The notes under the pieces are model-generated. The model saw nothing but the letters and a program-made list of their open reading frames with translations, did no database searches and was not told the origin of the DNA. DNA of 64,000 nucleotides from NCBI RefSeq assembly GCF_017349075.1, contig NZ_JAFMOF010000006.1, positions 1-64,000 on the forward strand. The letters are read 5' to 3'. The stretch is from Streptomyces triculaminicus. Its GTDB lineage: Bacteria; Actinomycetota; Actinomycetes; Streptomycetales; Streptomycetaceae. Positions within the stretch are counted from its first letter, which is position 1. The number at the start of each line of letters is the position of its first letter. Below are positions 52,587-61,110 of this stretch, piece by piece. The position numbers were made by a program, and so were the translations under genes.

Positions 52587-53015
52587 ATGTGGATCAACGG
52601 AGCGCACCAGTGGGTACTCGCCGAGGAAGCCGGCCCGCCGGACCCGCGGACGACGGAGTGGACCACCACGGCCGCTCTCGAAGCCGCGCCGAACGATCGG
52701 CAGGAGCTGGACTCCCACGTTCAGGCCGTGATGGCCGAGCTGGAGGCGTACAGCGCCCACCAGGCGCAGACGCCTGGTGGGGCGTCGTGGCTGCACGTAC
52801 AACACGTCCCGGTCCGTCGCCTCGCCGGTCAACCGGTCCGCAAGCTGCTCGCGCTGAGTGCGTGGGAGCCGTTCGCGCGGAACCCCGGCTGCATCATCCC
52901 CACCCCGCGCGAAGCTCTGCTCGGGACACGTGGGTACGGCCTCGTCGGTCCCGGCTGGCGCAAAGTCGAGGTTGAGGTTGAGAAGACCCGAACTCCTCCG
53001 TCTCCCACCCCATGA
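52587..53015 (+). CDS. Hypothetical protein, 142 residues
   Basis: The frame starts M-W-I-N-G-A-H-Q-W-V-L-A-E-E-A and ends with acidic and proline-rich residues (VEVEVEKTRTPPSPTP). A central part (GGASWLHVQHVPVRRLAGQP) looks protein-like. No ribosome-binding site and no family are evident. It could be a real small gene or a remnant. Its end lies 89 bases from the convergent phosphatase gene. Confidence 0.4.
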   Translation: MWINGAHQWVLAEEAGPPDPRTTEWTTTAALEAAPNDRQELDSHVQAVMAELEAYSAHQAQTPGGASWLHVQHVPVRRLAGQPVRKLLALSAWEPFARNPGCIIPTPREALLGTRGYGLVGPGWRKVEVEVEKTRTPPSPTP

Positions 53016-53103
53016 CCACTCCCCTGCTTCGCTCCGAAGTGCCCGGTCGGGCCCCTGTGGGAGATCTCCCGGCCGCTGGTCCGGCCTGCCAGGGCCGGTC
53101 AGT

Positions 53104-54729
53104 TCAGTGGCGCGCGTCCGAGCGCGGGCGCTGCAGGGTGAAGGTGTCGACGGGTGTCAGGTCGCCGTGGGGCCCGTCGAACGTGTAGTAGGTGACGCGC
53201 ATCCGTGTCAGGCCCTCGCGGCGGTCGCCGGGATCGACGTCGAACGCGGCGAAGCCGCGGTTGTACTTGCGGTCCTGGACGGCGGCCCAGGGCGCCTCCT
53301 CGGGGATCCACACCGGCTCGCGGTGGCCGGAGGAGGTCTTGTCGTCCTTCAGGCCGACCAGGACCCGGGCCCGGGGTGTGTCGAAGAGATCGTCCTGGCT
53401 TGTGGCGATGTTGCCGCCCGCGCCGATGACCATGTGGACGGTCCCCTTGCCCGTGTCGATCAGGTCGGTGCGGGTGGAGACCGGGAGAGGGGTGCGGGCC
53501 TCGTTGGGCAGGGTGCCGCGTACCGGGTGCGACCGCTCGTAGTGGTGCTCGTGCCCGCTGACCACCAGGTCGACCCCGTACGCGTCGAACAGCGGACCCC
53601 AGGCCCGGCGCACCCCCAGATCGCTGCCGGCGCTGCGGTGGCTGGAGATCATCGGCTGGTGCATGCACACCACGACCCAGTCGATGCCCCGGTCCGCCCG
53701 CGCGGCCTTCAGCTCGCGCTCCAGCCAGCGACCCTGGGCACCGCCGGAGTATCCGCTGATGTAGGTGTCCCCGCCGTCCTGGAGCGCCACGTCGTCGTTG
53801 GCGAGGCTGATGAAGCGGACCGCGCCGACCGTGAACGCGTACCACATGCCCCGGGTCTCCTCGTCGGAGGAGGCGGACGAGGAAGGCAGCGCGAAGTAGG
53901 TCTGGTAGCCGGCGGCGCCGATGGGCCCGTTGCCCTTCTCGTTCTCGTGGTTCCCCGCGCAGGGCATCCACGGGCGCAGCCGGGTGGAGCGGCTGTTGTT
54001 GATGAACCAGTCCGCCCAGGTCGCCGCCCGGCTCGTGCCCCACGCGCCGGCGATCGCGGCGTAGCACAGGTCGCCGTTGACGAAGTTGAACAGTGGGGCG
54101 ACCCGCTCGACGGCGGAGACGATGTCCGCCGAGGCGGGCGAGCCGACCTGGCTGCTGGTGTGCAGCGGGAAGCGGTTGACGGGGGAAGGGACACCGTCCG
54201 GAAGGTGGATGACCCGGCGCAGGTTGGGCGTCGCCTGGTCACCGAAGCTGGTGAAGGTGAAGGCGGCGCGGCCGCGCGGCGCCGTGGTGAACGAGCCGGT
54301 CTCCGGGGTCGCACCGTCGTGCCCGGCCGCGTACAGGTACGTGGCCGAGGGGCGCAGGCCGGTGATCCGGGCGTGGTGGACGTACACCTCCTCCTTCGAC
54401 AGCCCGTCCCGGTAGGTGCGCGTCTCGGCCTCGACGAGGCGTCCGCCGTGCCCGCCCTCGGGAGAACCGAGCCGCACCTGCGGCCTGCGGACCGACTGCG
54501 GGGTGATCCAGGAGACGGTCATCTCCGAGGACGGGTCCGAGCCGAACTGCAGATGGACGCCCAGCACTCCGGGCGCGCCCAGCCGGTGCGGCCGGCTCTG
54601 CAGCAGCGGCCCCGGCGCCGGGGCCGTCGGCGAAGGGGAAGCGGCGGCTTCCCCGGTGGCACCGGTGACGAACGGGACGGTGGCCGCGGCCGACGAGCCC
54701 TTGAGTACGGACCTACGCGTGATCGCCAT
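53104..54729 (-). CDS. Purple-acid-phosphatase-like metallophosphoesterase, Tat-exported
   Basis: This 541-residue exported phosphatase begins with a twin-arginine signal (MAITRRSVLKGSSAAATVPF). An N-terminal fibronectin-like domain (residues about 50-150, EMTVSWITPQSVRRPQVRLG) is followed by the metallophosphatase core. Metal motifs: TFTSFGDQATPN, VNGDLCYA, AGNHENE, CMHQPMISSH and SGHEHHYERSHP. It should release phosphate from organic phosphates outside the cell, so phosphate limitation may regulate it; I saw no clear Pho box. The start is the ATG at 54729. It looks intact. Confidence 0.93.
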   Translation of the reverse strand: MAITRRSVLKGSSAAATVPFVTGATGEAAASPSPTAPAPGPLLQSRPHRLGAPGVLGVHLQFGSDPSSEMTVSWITPQSVRRPQVRLGSPEGGHGGRLVEAETRTYRDGLSKEEVYVHHARITGLRPSATYLYAAGHDGATPETGSFTTAPRGRAAFTFTSFGDQATPNLRRVIHLPDGVPSPVNRFPLHTSSQVGSPASADIVSAVERVAPLFNFVNGDLCYAAIAGAWGTSRAATWADWFINNSRSTRLRPWMPCAGNHENEKGNGPIGAAGYQTYFALPSSSASSDEETRGMWYAFTVGAVRFISLANDDVALQDGGDTYISGYSGGAQGRWLERELKAARADRGIDWVVVCMHQPMISSHRSAGSDLGVRRAWGPLFDAYGVDLVVSGHEHHYERSHPVRGTLPNEARTPLPVSTRTDLIDTGKGTVHMVIGAGGNIATSQDDLFDTPRARVLVGLKDDKTSSGHREPVWIPEEAPWAAVQDRKYNRGFAAFDVDPGDRREGLTRMRVTYYTFDGPHGDLTPVDTFTLQRPRSDARH

Positions 54730-54894
54730 GAAACGCCCTGTTCCCTGGGGGAGTTGATGATCCTTGGCACTGTAAACGATCAATACTTGATCTGCCCACG
54801 ACGATTTTGTGCTCCGGGTGCCCACCCGGGGCTACAGTCCGCCTCGCGCCGCGCCCATCACCGGGAACGTCACCCTCACGCGCCGGACCGAAGT

Positions 54895-55120
54895 CCCTCG
54901 TGGCTGATGTCGTCGTCCCCTCTGTGACCAGGAAGTCGGCAAGCTTGGACAGGCTCCAGGCCGAAAAGGGCAGGCCGTGATCGACCGGCTCGGACTTGGC
55001 GATCTTCTTGACCTCACGCCGCTCAGGCAGGCAGAGCGCCTCGAAGCCGTCGGCGTTATGGTCGTGGATCACATCACGTACCCGGTCAGGGCCGGTGAAC
55101 GTCACCTCGGCGATGCGCAC
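54895..55120 (-). pseudogene. IS630-type transposase N-terminal fragment
   Basis: The reverse strand reads RIAEVTFTGPDRVRDVIHDH, NADGFEALC, then LPERREVKKIAKSEPVDHGL and PFSAWSLSKLADFLVTEG. It matches the N-terminal HTH region of IS630 transposases. About 13 residues between G-F-E-A-L and L-P-E-R-R appear deleted. The catalytic domain is absent. A C-terminal IS630 fragment lies at 31.8 kb but need not be the same element. Confidence 0.75.
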
Positions 55121-55160
55121 AGCCTGGCAGTGACCGGAACGGCAGACGGCTTCGGCTGCG

Positions 55161-55427
55161 TCACATCGTCCGGCGCTTCCTCAGCTCGGCAAGCCATTCG
55201 CCTACCTGCTCGTCGTCGTGCAGGTAGCCGCCGCTCTCGCCCACAGGAAGATCGATTCCGTGGAGGAGATTCAGCGCCCACCAGGAAACGTCGTCCCAAT
55301 CGAGCCCGTCCTCGGTCACCCATCGCCCGGCCCAACGGTCGACCTCGTCCCGGGTCAACCGACCTTCGACAATTGCAACGAAGCGGTCTTCGATCTCATG
55401 AAGAGTGGGCTGGCGGCTGGCATCCAT
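55161..55427 (-). CDS. Small acidic hypothetical protein, 88 residues
   Basis: The product starts MDASRQPTLHEIEDRFVAIV and contains EVDRWAGRWVTEDGLDWDDV, then SWWALNLLHGIDLPV and a basic end (LAELRKRRTM). It is soluble and Trp-rich. It resembles conserved actinomycete small proteins without known function; some immunity proteins look similar, but that is speculation. The start is the ATG at 55427. It looks intact. Confidence 0.6.
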   Translation of the reverse strand: MDASRQPTLHEIEDRFVAIVEGRLTRDEVDRWAGRWVTEDGLDWDDVSWWALNLLHGIDLPVGESGGYLHDDEQVGEWLAELRKRRTM

Positions 55428-55600
55428 GCCCTCACCGTACAGACAGGGCAAACGTTGGCTGATGCGGCACCAGGACCACCGCGCCCGGGCCGGCACGCCT
55501 GGTTCTTCTCGACAGCTGCGGGCCCTCTGTCGGCGGAGCTGGCACATAGCCCGACCCGGCAGGGGCCGCCGCACCCCCGTGGCGGCGGCCCGGTCCCGGC

Positions 55601-56361
55601 TCAGCGCAGCCGAGTTGAGGCGTACGCCTCGATGGCGGCCCGCTGGTATGCGGCCAGGCCCGGCGCGATCGCCTCGTACGCCGCGTGCCAGTGCTCGTTC
55701 TCCACGCAGGTACGCCGATCGCGCGGTACTCCTCAGCCGTGGCTGCCCGGATCCGGGCCAGCGTCCGGTACTGGGCGTCGATCTCGGCCTGCACCGCATC
55801 GGCGTCAGTGGGTAGGCCGGCGGCCAGCAGCTCGGCCAGCCGGATCATCTGCGCCGTGCGGTCGCGCTCGTCGGCCTCGCTCTCGGCCTCGCTCCACGTC
55901 GAGGTGTGCCGTTCGATGGCCCCGACCAGCTCCGGGAAGCCGCGCAGGACCTTCATGCACTGGGCGGGCCGGACGCCCTCGAACAGGTTTTCCGGCCGGC
56001 TGATGCTGATCACGTCTGTGCCATCCTTCCTGGACTGCTCCAGTTCGGTGATCGTGCGGGCTACGATGCCGGCGAGAGCATCGAGCCGGTCGCGTTCGGC
56101 GAGCAGCCGAAGGTGGTGGCCCCGCAGAGCCTCCAGCTCGTCGACCTGCGCGGCCAGGATCCGGCCGATTTCAGGCAGCCCCAGGCCCAGCGCCCGCAGC
56201 ACGAGGATCTGCTGCAGCCGCAGCAGTTGGCGCTCCTCGTAGTAGCGGTGGCCGTTGGCCCCGATCCAGGCCGGCGGCAGCAGGCCGATCTCGTCGTAGT
56301 GCCGCAGTGCCCGGGCCGTCACACCCGACATCCGGGCGACCTCCGCGATCGGCCAGACCAT
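55601..56361 (-). pseudogene. MerR-family regulator with TipAS-like tail, frame-shifted near the end
   Basis: The N-terminus is a MerR HTH (MVWPIAEVARMSGVTARALR, HYDEIGLLPPAWIGANGHRY), followed by a coiled-coil dimer helix and a TipAS-type effector domain (VLRGFPELVGAIERHTSTWS). At 55704-55711 one base is gained or lost. The natural ending (ENEHWHAAYEAIAPGLAAYQ, RAAIEAYASTRLR, stop at 55601) is in another frame. GGGGGAGG precedes the ATG. DNA binding may remain, but ligand sensing is probably lost. Confidence 0.8.
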
Positions 56362-56576
56362 CGCAGCCTCCCCCACCCGTACTTCACCGAACCGGAATCT
56401 TCCGGCTCTCCTCAGGACGATAGAGGCTTCCGCAGCGGCAGCTTCAAGCCCAGCCCAAGCTCCCAGGTCACGCACCGATCAGCGGCCCCCCGGACGGTGA
56501 TCACTATGGGTCTCTTCGCGAAACCCGGCGCTGCCGAAACTCGTGGGCCCGCTCCGCCCGGCCGGGCGGACGACGG

Positions 56577-57113
56577 TCACCGCTGCTCGGGCTCCCCCCG
56601 GGGTGGAGGGACGTCGTCCCGCGCGTCGAGTGCGTCGCGCAGCATGGCGCGAGAGGTGATGCCCAGCTTCGGATAGACCTGGTACAGGTGCGCCCCGACG
56701 GTGCGGTGGGAGAGGAAGAGGCGCTCGGCTATCTGCTTGTTCGTCAGTCCGGATGCGGCCAGGCGGGCGACCTCCCACTCCTGGGCACTCAGTTCGGCCG
56801 CGGGCGATGAGCCGGGTCTTCGCCTGCTCCAGCCCGCCGCTCGCAACTCCTTCTCCGCCCGCTCGGCCTACGGCCGGGCGCCCAGGTCCTCGAAGGTCGC
56901 CAGCGCGGCGCACAGCGGTGCCCTGGACTCCGCCGTCGCCCGGGCCCTGCGCATGCGCTCGCCGTACGCGAGCTGGACGCGGGCCCGGTCGAAGCGCCAC
57001 CGGTCGCTCCCGGGAGTGGCCAGCGCCAGGGCGAAGAGCCGCCGCGCCTCCTCGTCGTCCTCGGCGAGGAGGGCGGCCGACGCCTCCACCAGCATCGCGT
57101 GCCGGGAGGACAC
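56577..57113 (-). pseudogene. LuxR-family (LAL-type) regulator C-terminus with amber codon
   Basis: The reverse strand encodes TPR-like helices (LLAEDDEEARRLFALALATP, YGERMRRARATAESRAPLCA) and a LuxR HTH (LSAQEWEVARLAASGLTNKQ, IAERLFLSHRTVGAHLYQVY). Between them lies an in-frame TAG at 56868-56870 in the context A-R-P-stop-A-E-R-A, where relatives have Trp (TGG). The N-terminal ATPase part is missing upstream of 57113. It is an inactive remnant of a large transcriptional activator. Confidence 0.82.
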
Positions 57114-57418
57114 GGCGGCTCAGCGTGCTCGGAGATGCTCGGCAGGGCGCTCAGGAGCACGGAGGCGGCACGTACGCGGATGCCGGCGGGCGGGTCGGCG
57201 AGAGCGTCGTGGAGGGCGTCGACGGCGTCCCTAGCGGCGGCGGCGAGGGCGGCGACGGCCTCGGCGAGGAGGGCGCGGCGGGCGGCCCGTACGTCGGCTT
57301 CGAAGGCGGGGTCCTCGCGCCATCGGCGGATGGTGCGTCCGCTAGCGCCGACCTGCTCGCCGGTCCTGTCGGTGGTCATGCCGCGGGCGAGGCACAGCAC
57401 CGCACGGCTGCGCTGGTC
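57114..57418 (-). pseudogene. HTH-containing hypothetical gene cut by an IS
   Basis: The reverse strand reads RAVLCLARGMTTDRTGEQVG, ASGRTIRRWREDPAFEADVR and AGIRVRAASVLLSALPSISE. It looks like a homeodomain-type HTH protein similar to small-terminase-like proteins. The start was displaced by the IS at 57422. The end is joined to the LuxR remnant at about 57113. Both ends are lost. Confidence 0.6.
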
Positions 57419-57467
57419 TAAGAACTCCTAACGGAATGATCTTCGAGGTGGTTGGATCGCTCCGGGA

Positions 57468-58323
57468 GTGACGATCCGGGGGTGTGGGGTGGCTCGGTCG
57501 AAGCCGTGGCATGTTGAGGACGAGCTGTGGGCGGTGATCGAACCGCTGTTGCCGAAGGTTGAGCGCCGCTCTCGCTATCCCGGGCGCAAGCGGCATCCGG
57601 ACCGGCTGGTGTTCCAGGGCATTCTGTTCGTGCTGCATACCGGGATCGCATGGGAACACCTGCCGCAGGAGCTCGGTTTCGGCTCGGGCATGACGTGCTG
57701 GCGCCGCCTGGCTGAGTGGACCGAGGCCGGCGTCTGGCACCGGCTCCACGAGGTTCTCCTGGCCGAACTCCGCAGGGCGAACCTGCTGGACTTCTCCCGG
57801 GCGGCGGTCGACGGCTCCCACATCCGGGCGTTAAAAGGGGCCCCAAGACGGGACGAAGCCCTGTTGACCGGGGTAGGACGGGCAGCAAGCATCATCTGAT
57901 CACCGACGCCACCGGCATCCCGCTCGCCGTCATGCTGACCGGCGGGAACCGCAACGACGTCACCCAGCTCATCCCGCTCTTGGAAGCGGTGCCGCCCGTG
58001 CGGGGCAAGCGCGGCCGTCCGCGGCGGCGCCCCGATGTCGTTCTCGCTGACCGCGGGTACGACCACGACAAGTACCGACGCCTGGTCTGGGGGCTCGGAG
58101 TGAAGCCGCTGGTCGCCCGGCGGGGCACCGAGCACGGCTCCGGACTGGGCACTCAACGCTGGGTCGTCGAGCGCGCGTTCGCCCACCTGCACTGGTTCCG
58201 CCGCCTGCGGATCCGCTGGGAGATCCGCGACGACATCCACGAAGCTTTCCTGACCCTCGGATGTGCACTGATCTGCTGGCGACGTCTGAACACGCCCCGC
58301 TGCATCGAGGCCGCGACAGCTGT
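57468..58323 (+). CDS. IS5-family transposase made from two frames
   Basis: The first frame (VARSKPWHVEDELWAVIEPL, ending A-A-V-D-G-S-H-I-R-A-L-K) carries the HTH and first Asp. The second (GPKTGRSPVDRGRTGSKHHL, VLADRGYDHDKYRRLVWGLG, RWVVERAFAHLHWFRRLRIR) carries the second Asp and the Glu. A -1 slip at TTAAAAGGGG (57832-57841) joins them as L-K-R-G-P-K. This is the same kind of site as in the elements at 8.9 and 20.5 kb. Ends and DDE residues are intact, so it may be active. Confidence 0.87.
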
Positions 58324-58821
58324 TGCAGGATCTTGGAGTCGGGACCCAGCTCCGGGAGGCACCCCATCACCATCATCACGCACGAGGACCCGATCGGCCG
58401 GGGCCCCACCAACTACGTGATCCACGCCGATCTGTCGGACCGGCAGGACGGCTGGCGCGAGCAGCTGTGGACCCGCCAGCTCACCGAGGACACATTCGAG
58501 GTGGCCTGTCTGCCGTTCTTCACCTATGGAATCTGCTACCGCGATGTGGTGACCATCGACAGCAACCACCTGGTGAACAGGGTTGTGCGCAAGTCCGGCC
58601 ACCGGACCCTTCGCGTCGCACTCGTCGCGGAACACGCAGACCGAGACCAGGTGCACGAGCTTCTGCACGGCAAGGCTGTCGACGCCGGCCTGCCACATGA
58701 GTGGCTTCAGGGCACCTACCTGGCCGTGGACCTCCCGCCTGGCTCGGATGAGGCGCCCTTCGTCGAGGCATTGGAACCCCTTGCCCAGGCCGGCGCCCTC
58801 CACTGGGAGATCGACTCCTGA
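58261..58821 (+). CDS. DUF4265 protein, passenger in an IS element
   Basis: The recognisable domain (residues about 45-186) reads GRGPTNYVIHADLSDRQDGW, EDTFEVACLPFFTYGICYRD, VVTIDSNHLVNRVVRKSGHR and LHWEIDS. This is the DUF4265 pattern, function unknown. The frame opens at an ATG (58261) inside the transposase gene. The true start is probably nearer 58370, where GGGAGG occurs but no ATG or GTG is well placed. It is soluble. Its place inside the IS ends means it moves with the element. Confidence 0.7.
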   Translation: MCTDLLATSEHAPLHRGRDSCCRILESGPSSGRHPITIITHEDPIGRGPTNYVIHADLSDRQDGWREQLWTRQLTEDTFEVACLPFFTYGICYRDVVTIDSNHLVNRVVRKSGHRTLRVALVAEHADRDQVHELLHGKAVDAGLPHEWLQGTYLAVDLPPGSDEAPFVEALEPLAQAGALHWEIDS

Positions 58822-58889
58822 CCCGAAAGATCATTCCGTTAGGAGTTCTAAGGCGTGTCCGACGGATCGGTACCACCGGACACGCCCCA

Positions 58890-58910
58890 GGCCTGTCTGA
58901 TAGGTCCGTG
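58890..58910. repeat. Left arm of a long-range inverted repeat around the tail-tube gene
   Basis: The sequence with TGTCTGATAGGTCCG at 58890-58910 matches, inverted, the stretch CGGACCTATCGGACA at 59671-59685. The pair encloses the tail-tube gene. It may be the remains of a transposon end, since the right arm adjoins an IS5 copy. Confidence 0.45.
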
Positions 58911-59003
58911 GGCTACTGGTGCCTGGGCTGCATCAACCCTTATGTCATCCCGCCGCGATCGGCTGGCCTCGGTGGGGCGCTCGGGCCGGGAATGCAGCGG
59001 TCA

Positions 59004-59444
59004 CTAGCCGATGGTGATGTCGTCGTAGGCGAGCGTAATCGTCTCGATCCCTGCGCTGGCATCGCCTGCTGATAGGGCCGGTCCCTTCCACGACGAGGCC
59101 CAGGCGTTGACCAGGTTGACATGCAGCACCGGTTTCTTATTCGCATCAAGGAGCGAGATCACGACGTTCTGCCGCGCCTCATCGAGATCTTGGTTTGTTG
59201 CCGTCAGCACAACCCAGTCGACCCACACCTTGCTTGCGTCCATGGGCCGGGACAAGGTGATGTCCGGCAGCTGCTTGGCACCGGGGATCTTCCGGGTTAC
59301 CAGTGAGCCCTCTGGTGTGACTGTCTTCACCCCAGTGGCATCCTGCTCGAAGGTCAGGCCGCTGAGCCCTTGGTAGGTCGCCACCCGGAACTTCCCCAGA
59401 TCGACGGCAAACATGTCCGCCCCGAGCGCGTCGCCAACCTGCAT
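59004..59444 (-). CDS. Phage tail tube protein (T4 gp19-like)
   Basis: This 146-residue protein has the gp19/contractile-injection tube-protein pattern: FRVATYQGLSGLTFEQDATG, RKIPGAKQLPDITLSRPMDA and ITLAYDDITIG at the end. Such proteins stack as hexamers into the inner tube of tails or of Streptomyces contractile injection systems. GGGAG lies 6 bases before the ATG at 59444. No sheath, baseplate or other tail gene is in the window, so it is an orphan, probably carried here by recombination. It looks intact. Confidence 0.85.
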   Translation of the reverse strand: MQVGDALGADMFAVDLGKFRVATYQGLSGLTFEQDATGVKTVTPEGSLVTRKIPGAKQLPDITLSRPMDASKVWVDWVVLTATNQDLDEARQNVVISLLDANKKPVLHVNLVNAWASSWKGPALSAGDASAGIETITLAYDDITIG

Positions 59445-59667
59445 GTGAGCTCCCTTTCCGGTTCGCGCCCTACGCCGCAGCCCGTCACCCGGGGACCGGC
59501 CACGGGGGCGCCTCTCGTCTCCAGCCGCGGAAGCTTTCCCCCTCTGTCAGCGTGCTATGCCAGCCCGCAGGTGTACTGCGAATGAGTCGCACGTCCTCTG
59601 ACCACGGAGACGCAAGCGGTACAGCGACGAACGCACTGCCACGAAGCCTGAGGAGCGCTTTCACGGG

Positions 59668-59690
59668 ACGCGGACCTATCGGACACGCCC
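59668..59690. repeat. Right arm of the inverted repeat around the tail-tube gene
   Basis: See the left arm at 58890. The right arm ends in GGACACGCCCTAG, a sequence that resembles IS ends in this window. Confidence 0.45.
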
Positions 59691-59716
59691 TAGGCATTCG
59701 CATCGTTCCGGCCGGT

Positions 59717-60598
59717 GTGGGGCGGGGCGATCTGTTGGATCAGGAGTGGGCACGGTTGGAGCCGCACTTGCCGAAGAACGTGGGACGGGGCGGGCGTTGG
59801 AAGAGTCATCGCAGGGTGATCAACGGCATTCTCTTCCGGCAGCGGACCGGTGTCCCGTGGCGTGATCTGCCAGCACGGTTCGGGAAGTGGAAGACCGTGC
59901 ACGACAGGCATCGCAGGTGGTCGGCGGACGGCACGTGGGAGAGGATCCTGCGGGCCGTTCAGGCCGACGCTGATGCGGAAGGCCGGATCGACTGGAGCAT
60001 GGTCAGTGTGGACTCGACCTCCTGCCGTGCCCATCAGCACGCCGCGGGCGCCCGCACCGCCGCGCCTCTTGTCCCTGGACGACGCGGCCGGCCTGTTCAG
60101 CATCGTTCGGATGAGGCCCTGGGCCGCTCCCGTGGCGGGCTGACCTGCAAGATCCATCTGTCCGGTGAGGGCGGCCGACGTCCGCTCGCGTTCGTCATCA
60201 CACCAGGCCAGTGGGGCGATGCCCCGCAACTGATCCCCGTCCTCGAACGCATCCGCGTCCCACGGCCCGGCGGCGGTCATCCGCGCACGCGCCCCGGTCA
60301 CCTGGGCGGCGACAAAGCTTACTCGTCCCGCCAGAACCGCCGGTACCTACGGCGTCGGCAGATCAAGCACACCATCCCCGAACGCAAGGACCAGCGGGCC
60401 AACCGCCAGCGCCGCGGTAGCGCGGGCGGCCGACCCGCCGGCTTCGACAAGACGATCTACAAACGCCGCAACGAAGTCGAGCGGACGATCAACGCCCTCA
60501 AGGGCTTCCGCGCCGTAGCCACCCGATTCGACAAAAGGGCGTACATCTTTCACGGCACCGTGACCGTCGCGGCTATTCGCCTCTGGCTTCGCCCGTAA
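59717..60598 (+). CDS. IS5-family transposase, single intact frame
   Basis: From the GTG at 59717 this is a 293-residue transposase: VGRGDLLDQEWARLEPHLPK, first Asp (SVDSTSCRAHQHAAG), GRSRGGLTCKIHLSG, second Asp (LGGDKAYSSRQNRRYLRRRQ) and Glu (RRNEVERTINALKGFRAVAT). Unlike the other copies here, it is in one frame without a slip site. The element's right end is marked by GGACAGCCCCTAG near 60602-60615. The left end is not clearly seen. Confidence 0.88.
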   Translation: MGRGDLLDQEWARLEPHLPKNVGRGGRWKSHRRVINGILFRQRTGVPWRDLPARFGKWKTVHDRHRRWSADGTWERILRAVQADADAEGRIDWSMVSVDSTSCRAHQHAAGARTAAPLVPGRRGRPVQHRSDEALGRSRGGLTCKIHLSGEGGRRPLAFVITPGQWGDAPQLIPVLERIRVPRPGGGHPRTRPGHLGGDKAYSSRQNRRYLRRRQIKHTIPERKDQRANRQRRGSAGGRPAGFDKTIYKRRNEVERTINALKGFRAVATRFDKRAYIFHGTVTVAAIRLWLRP

Positions 60599-60811
60599 GC
60601 CGCCGGACAGCCCCTAGCACTGAGGGAATTCCACGTCAGTGGCGACTTCAGGGTCGCGCGCGACGGCATGTCGGAGGCCATGAACCCCTCGGGGGGATTC
60701 CTCTGAGCTGCCTCTGACGCCATGGCACCGCTCCCCGTGCGTTCCGCGGGTCGTCTATGGCTTGTCCCACGGGTTGAGAGTCGGGCTCGCCGGCGAATCG
60801 TTTCGTTCACC

Positions 60812-60900
60812 GTGGGGCGGGGTGACCTTACGGACGTGGAGTGGGTGCGGCTGGAGCCGCACCCACCAAGAGAGCATATGTCTTTCGCGGCACAGTCACC
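60812..60900 (+). mobile_element. Deletion derivative of the neighbouring IS5-type element
   Basis: The forward strand has V-G-R-G-D-L-T-D-V-E-W-V-R-L-E-P-H joined directly to R-A-Y-V-F-R-G-T-V-T. These are the first 17 and nearly the last residues of a transposase like the one just upstream. About 800 bases are missing between them. Such shortened forms with retained ends behave as non-autonomous elements if the ends are intact. Confidence 0.7.
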
Positions 60901-61110
60901 TCGGGGCGATCCGGTGCCGACTCCGCCCATGACCTGCCGGGCAAGCCCTTGGACCGGCCGAGCAATGCGCGCTGGGCCGATCAGGCGAATAACCGCCGAC
61001 GGCCCGGATTCCCGCCGCCGCAATAACCGGACCGCCCCCGCCTGAATGCGAACCTGAAGTTGTCCAGTAGGTGTCTTGCCTGGTAGGGCTCAACGATCGG
61101 GGAGCGCGCA

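Larger units (their letters stand above)
57422..58848 (+). mobile_element. IS5-family element with a DUF4265 passenger gene
   Basis: Inverted repeats (GAACTCCTAACGGAATGATC type) lie at 57422 and 58848, with a TAA target duplication (57419-57421 and 58849-58851). The element is 1427 bp, about 500 bp longer than usual for this group. The extra length is a DUF4265 gene between the transposase and the right end. Fragments of the same type lie at 5.1 and 5.9 kb. Confidence 0.9.

Noticed and set aside
52858..54927. 689-codon forward frame antisense to the purple acid phosphatase
   Set aside because: It is the antisense shadow of a gene with clear metal motifs. Long open antisense frames are usual at this GC content.
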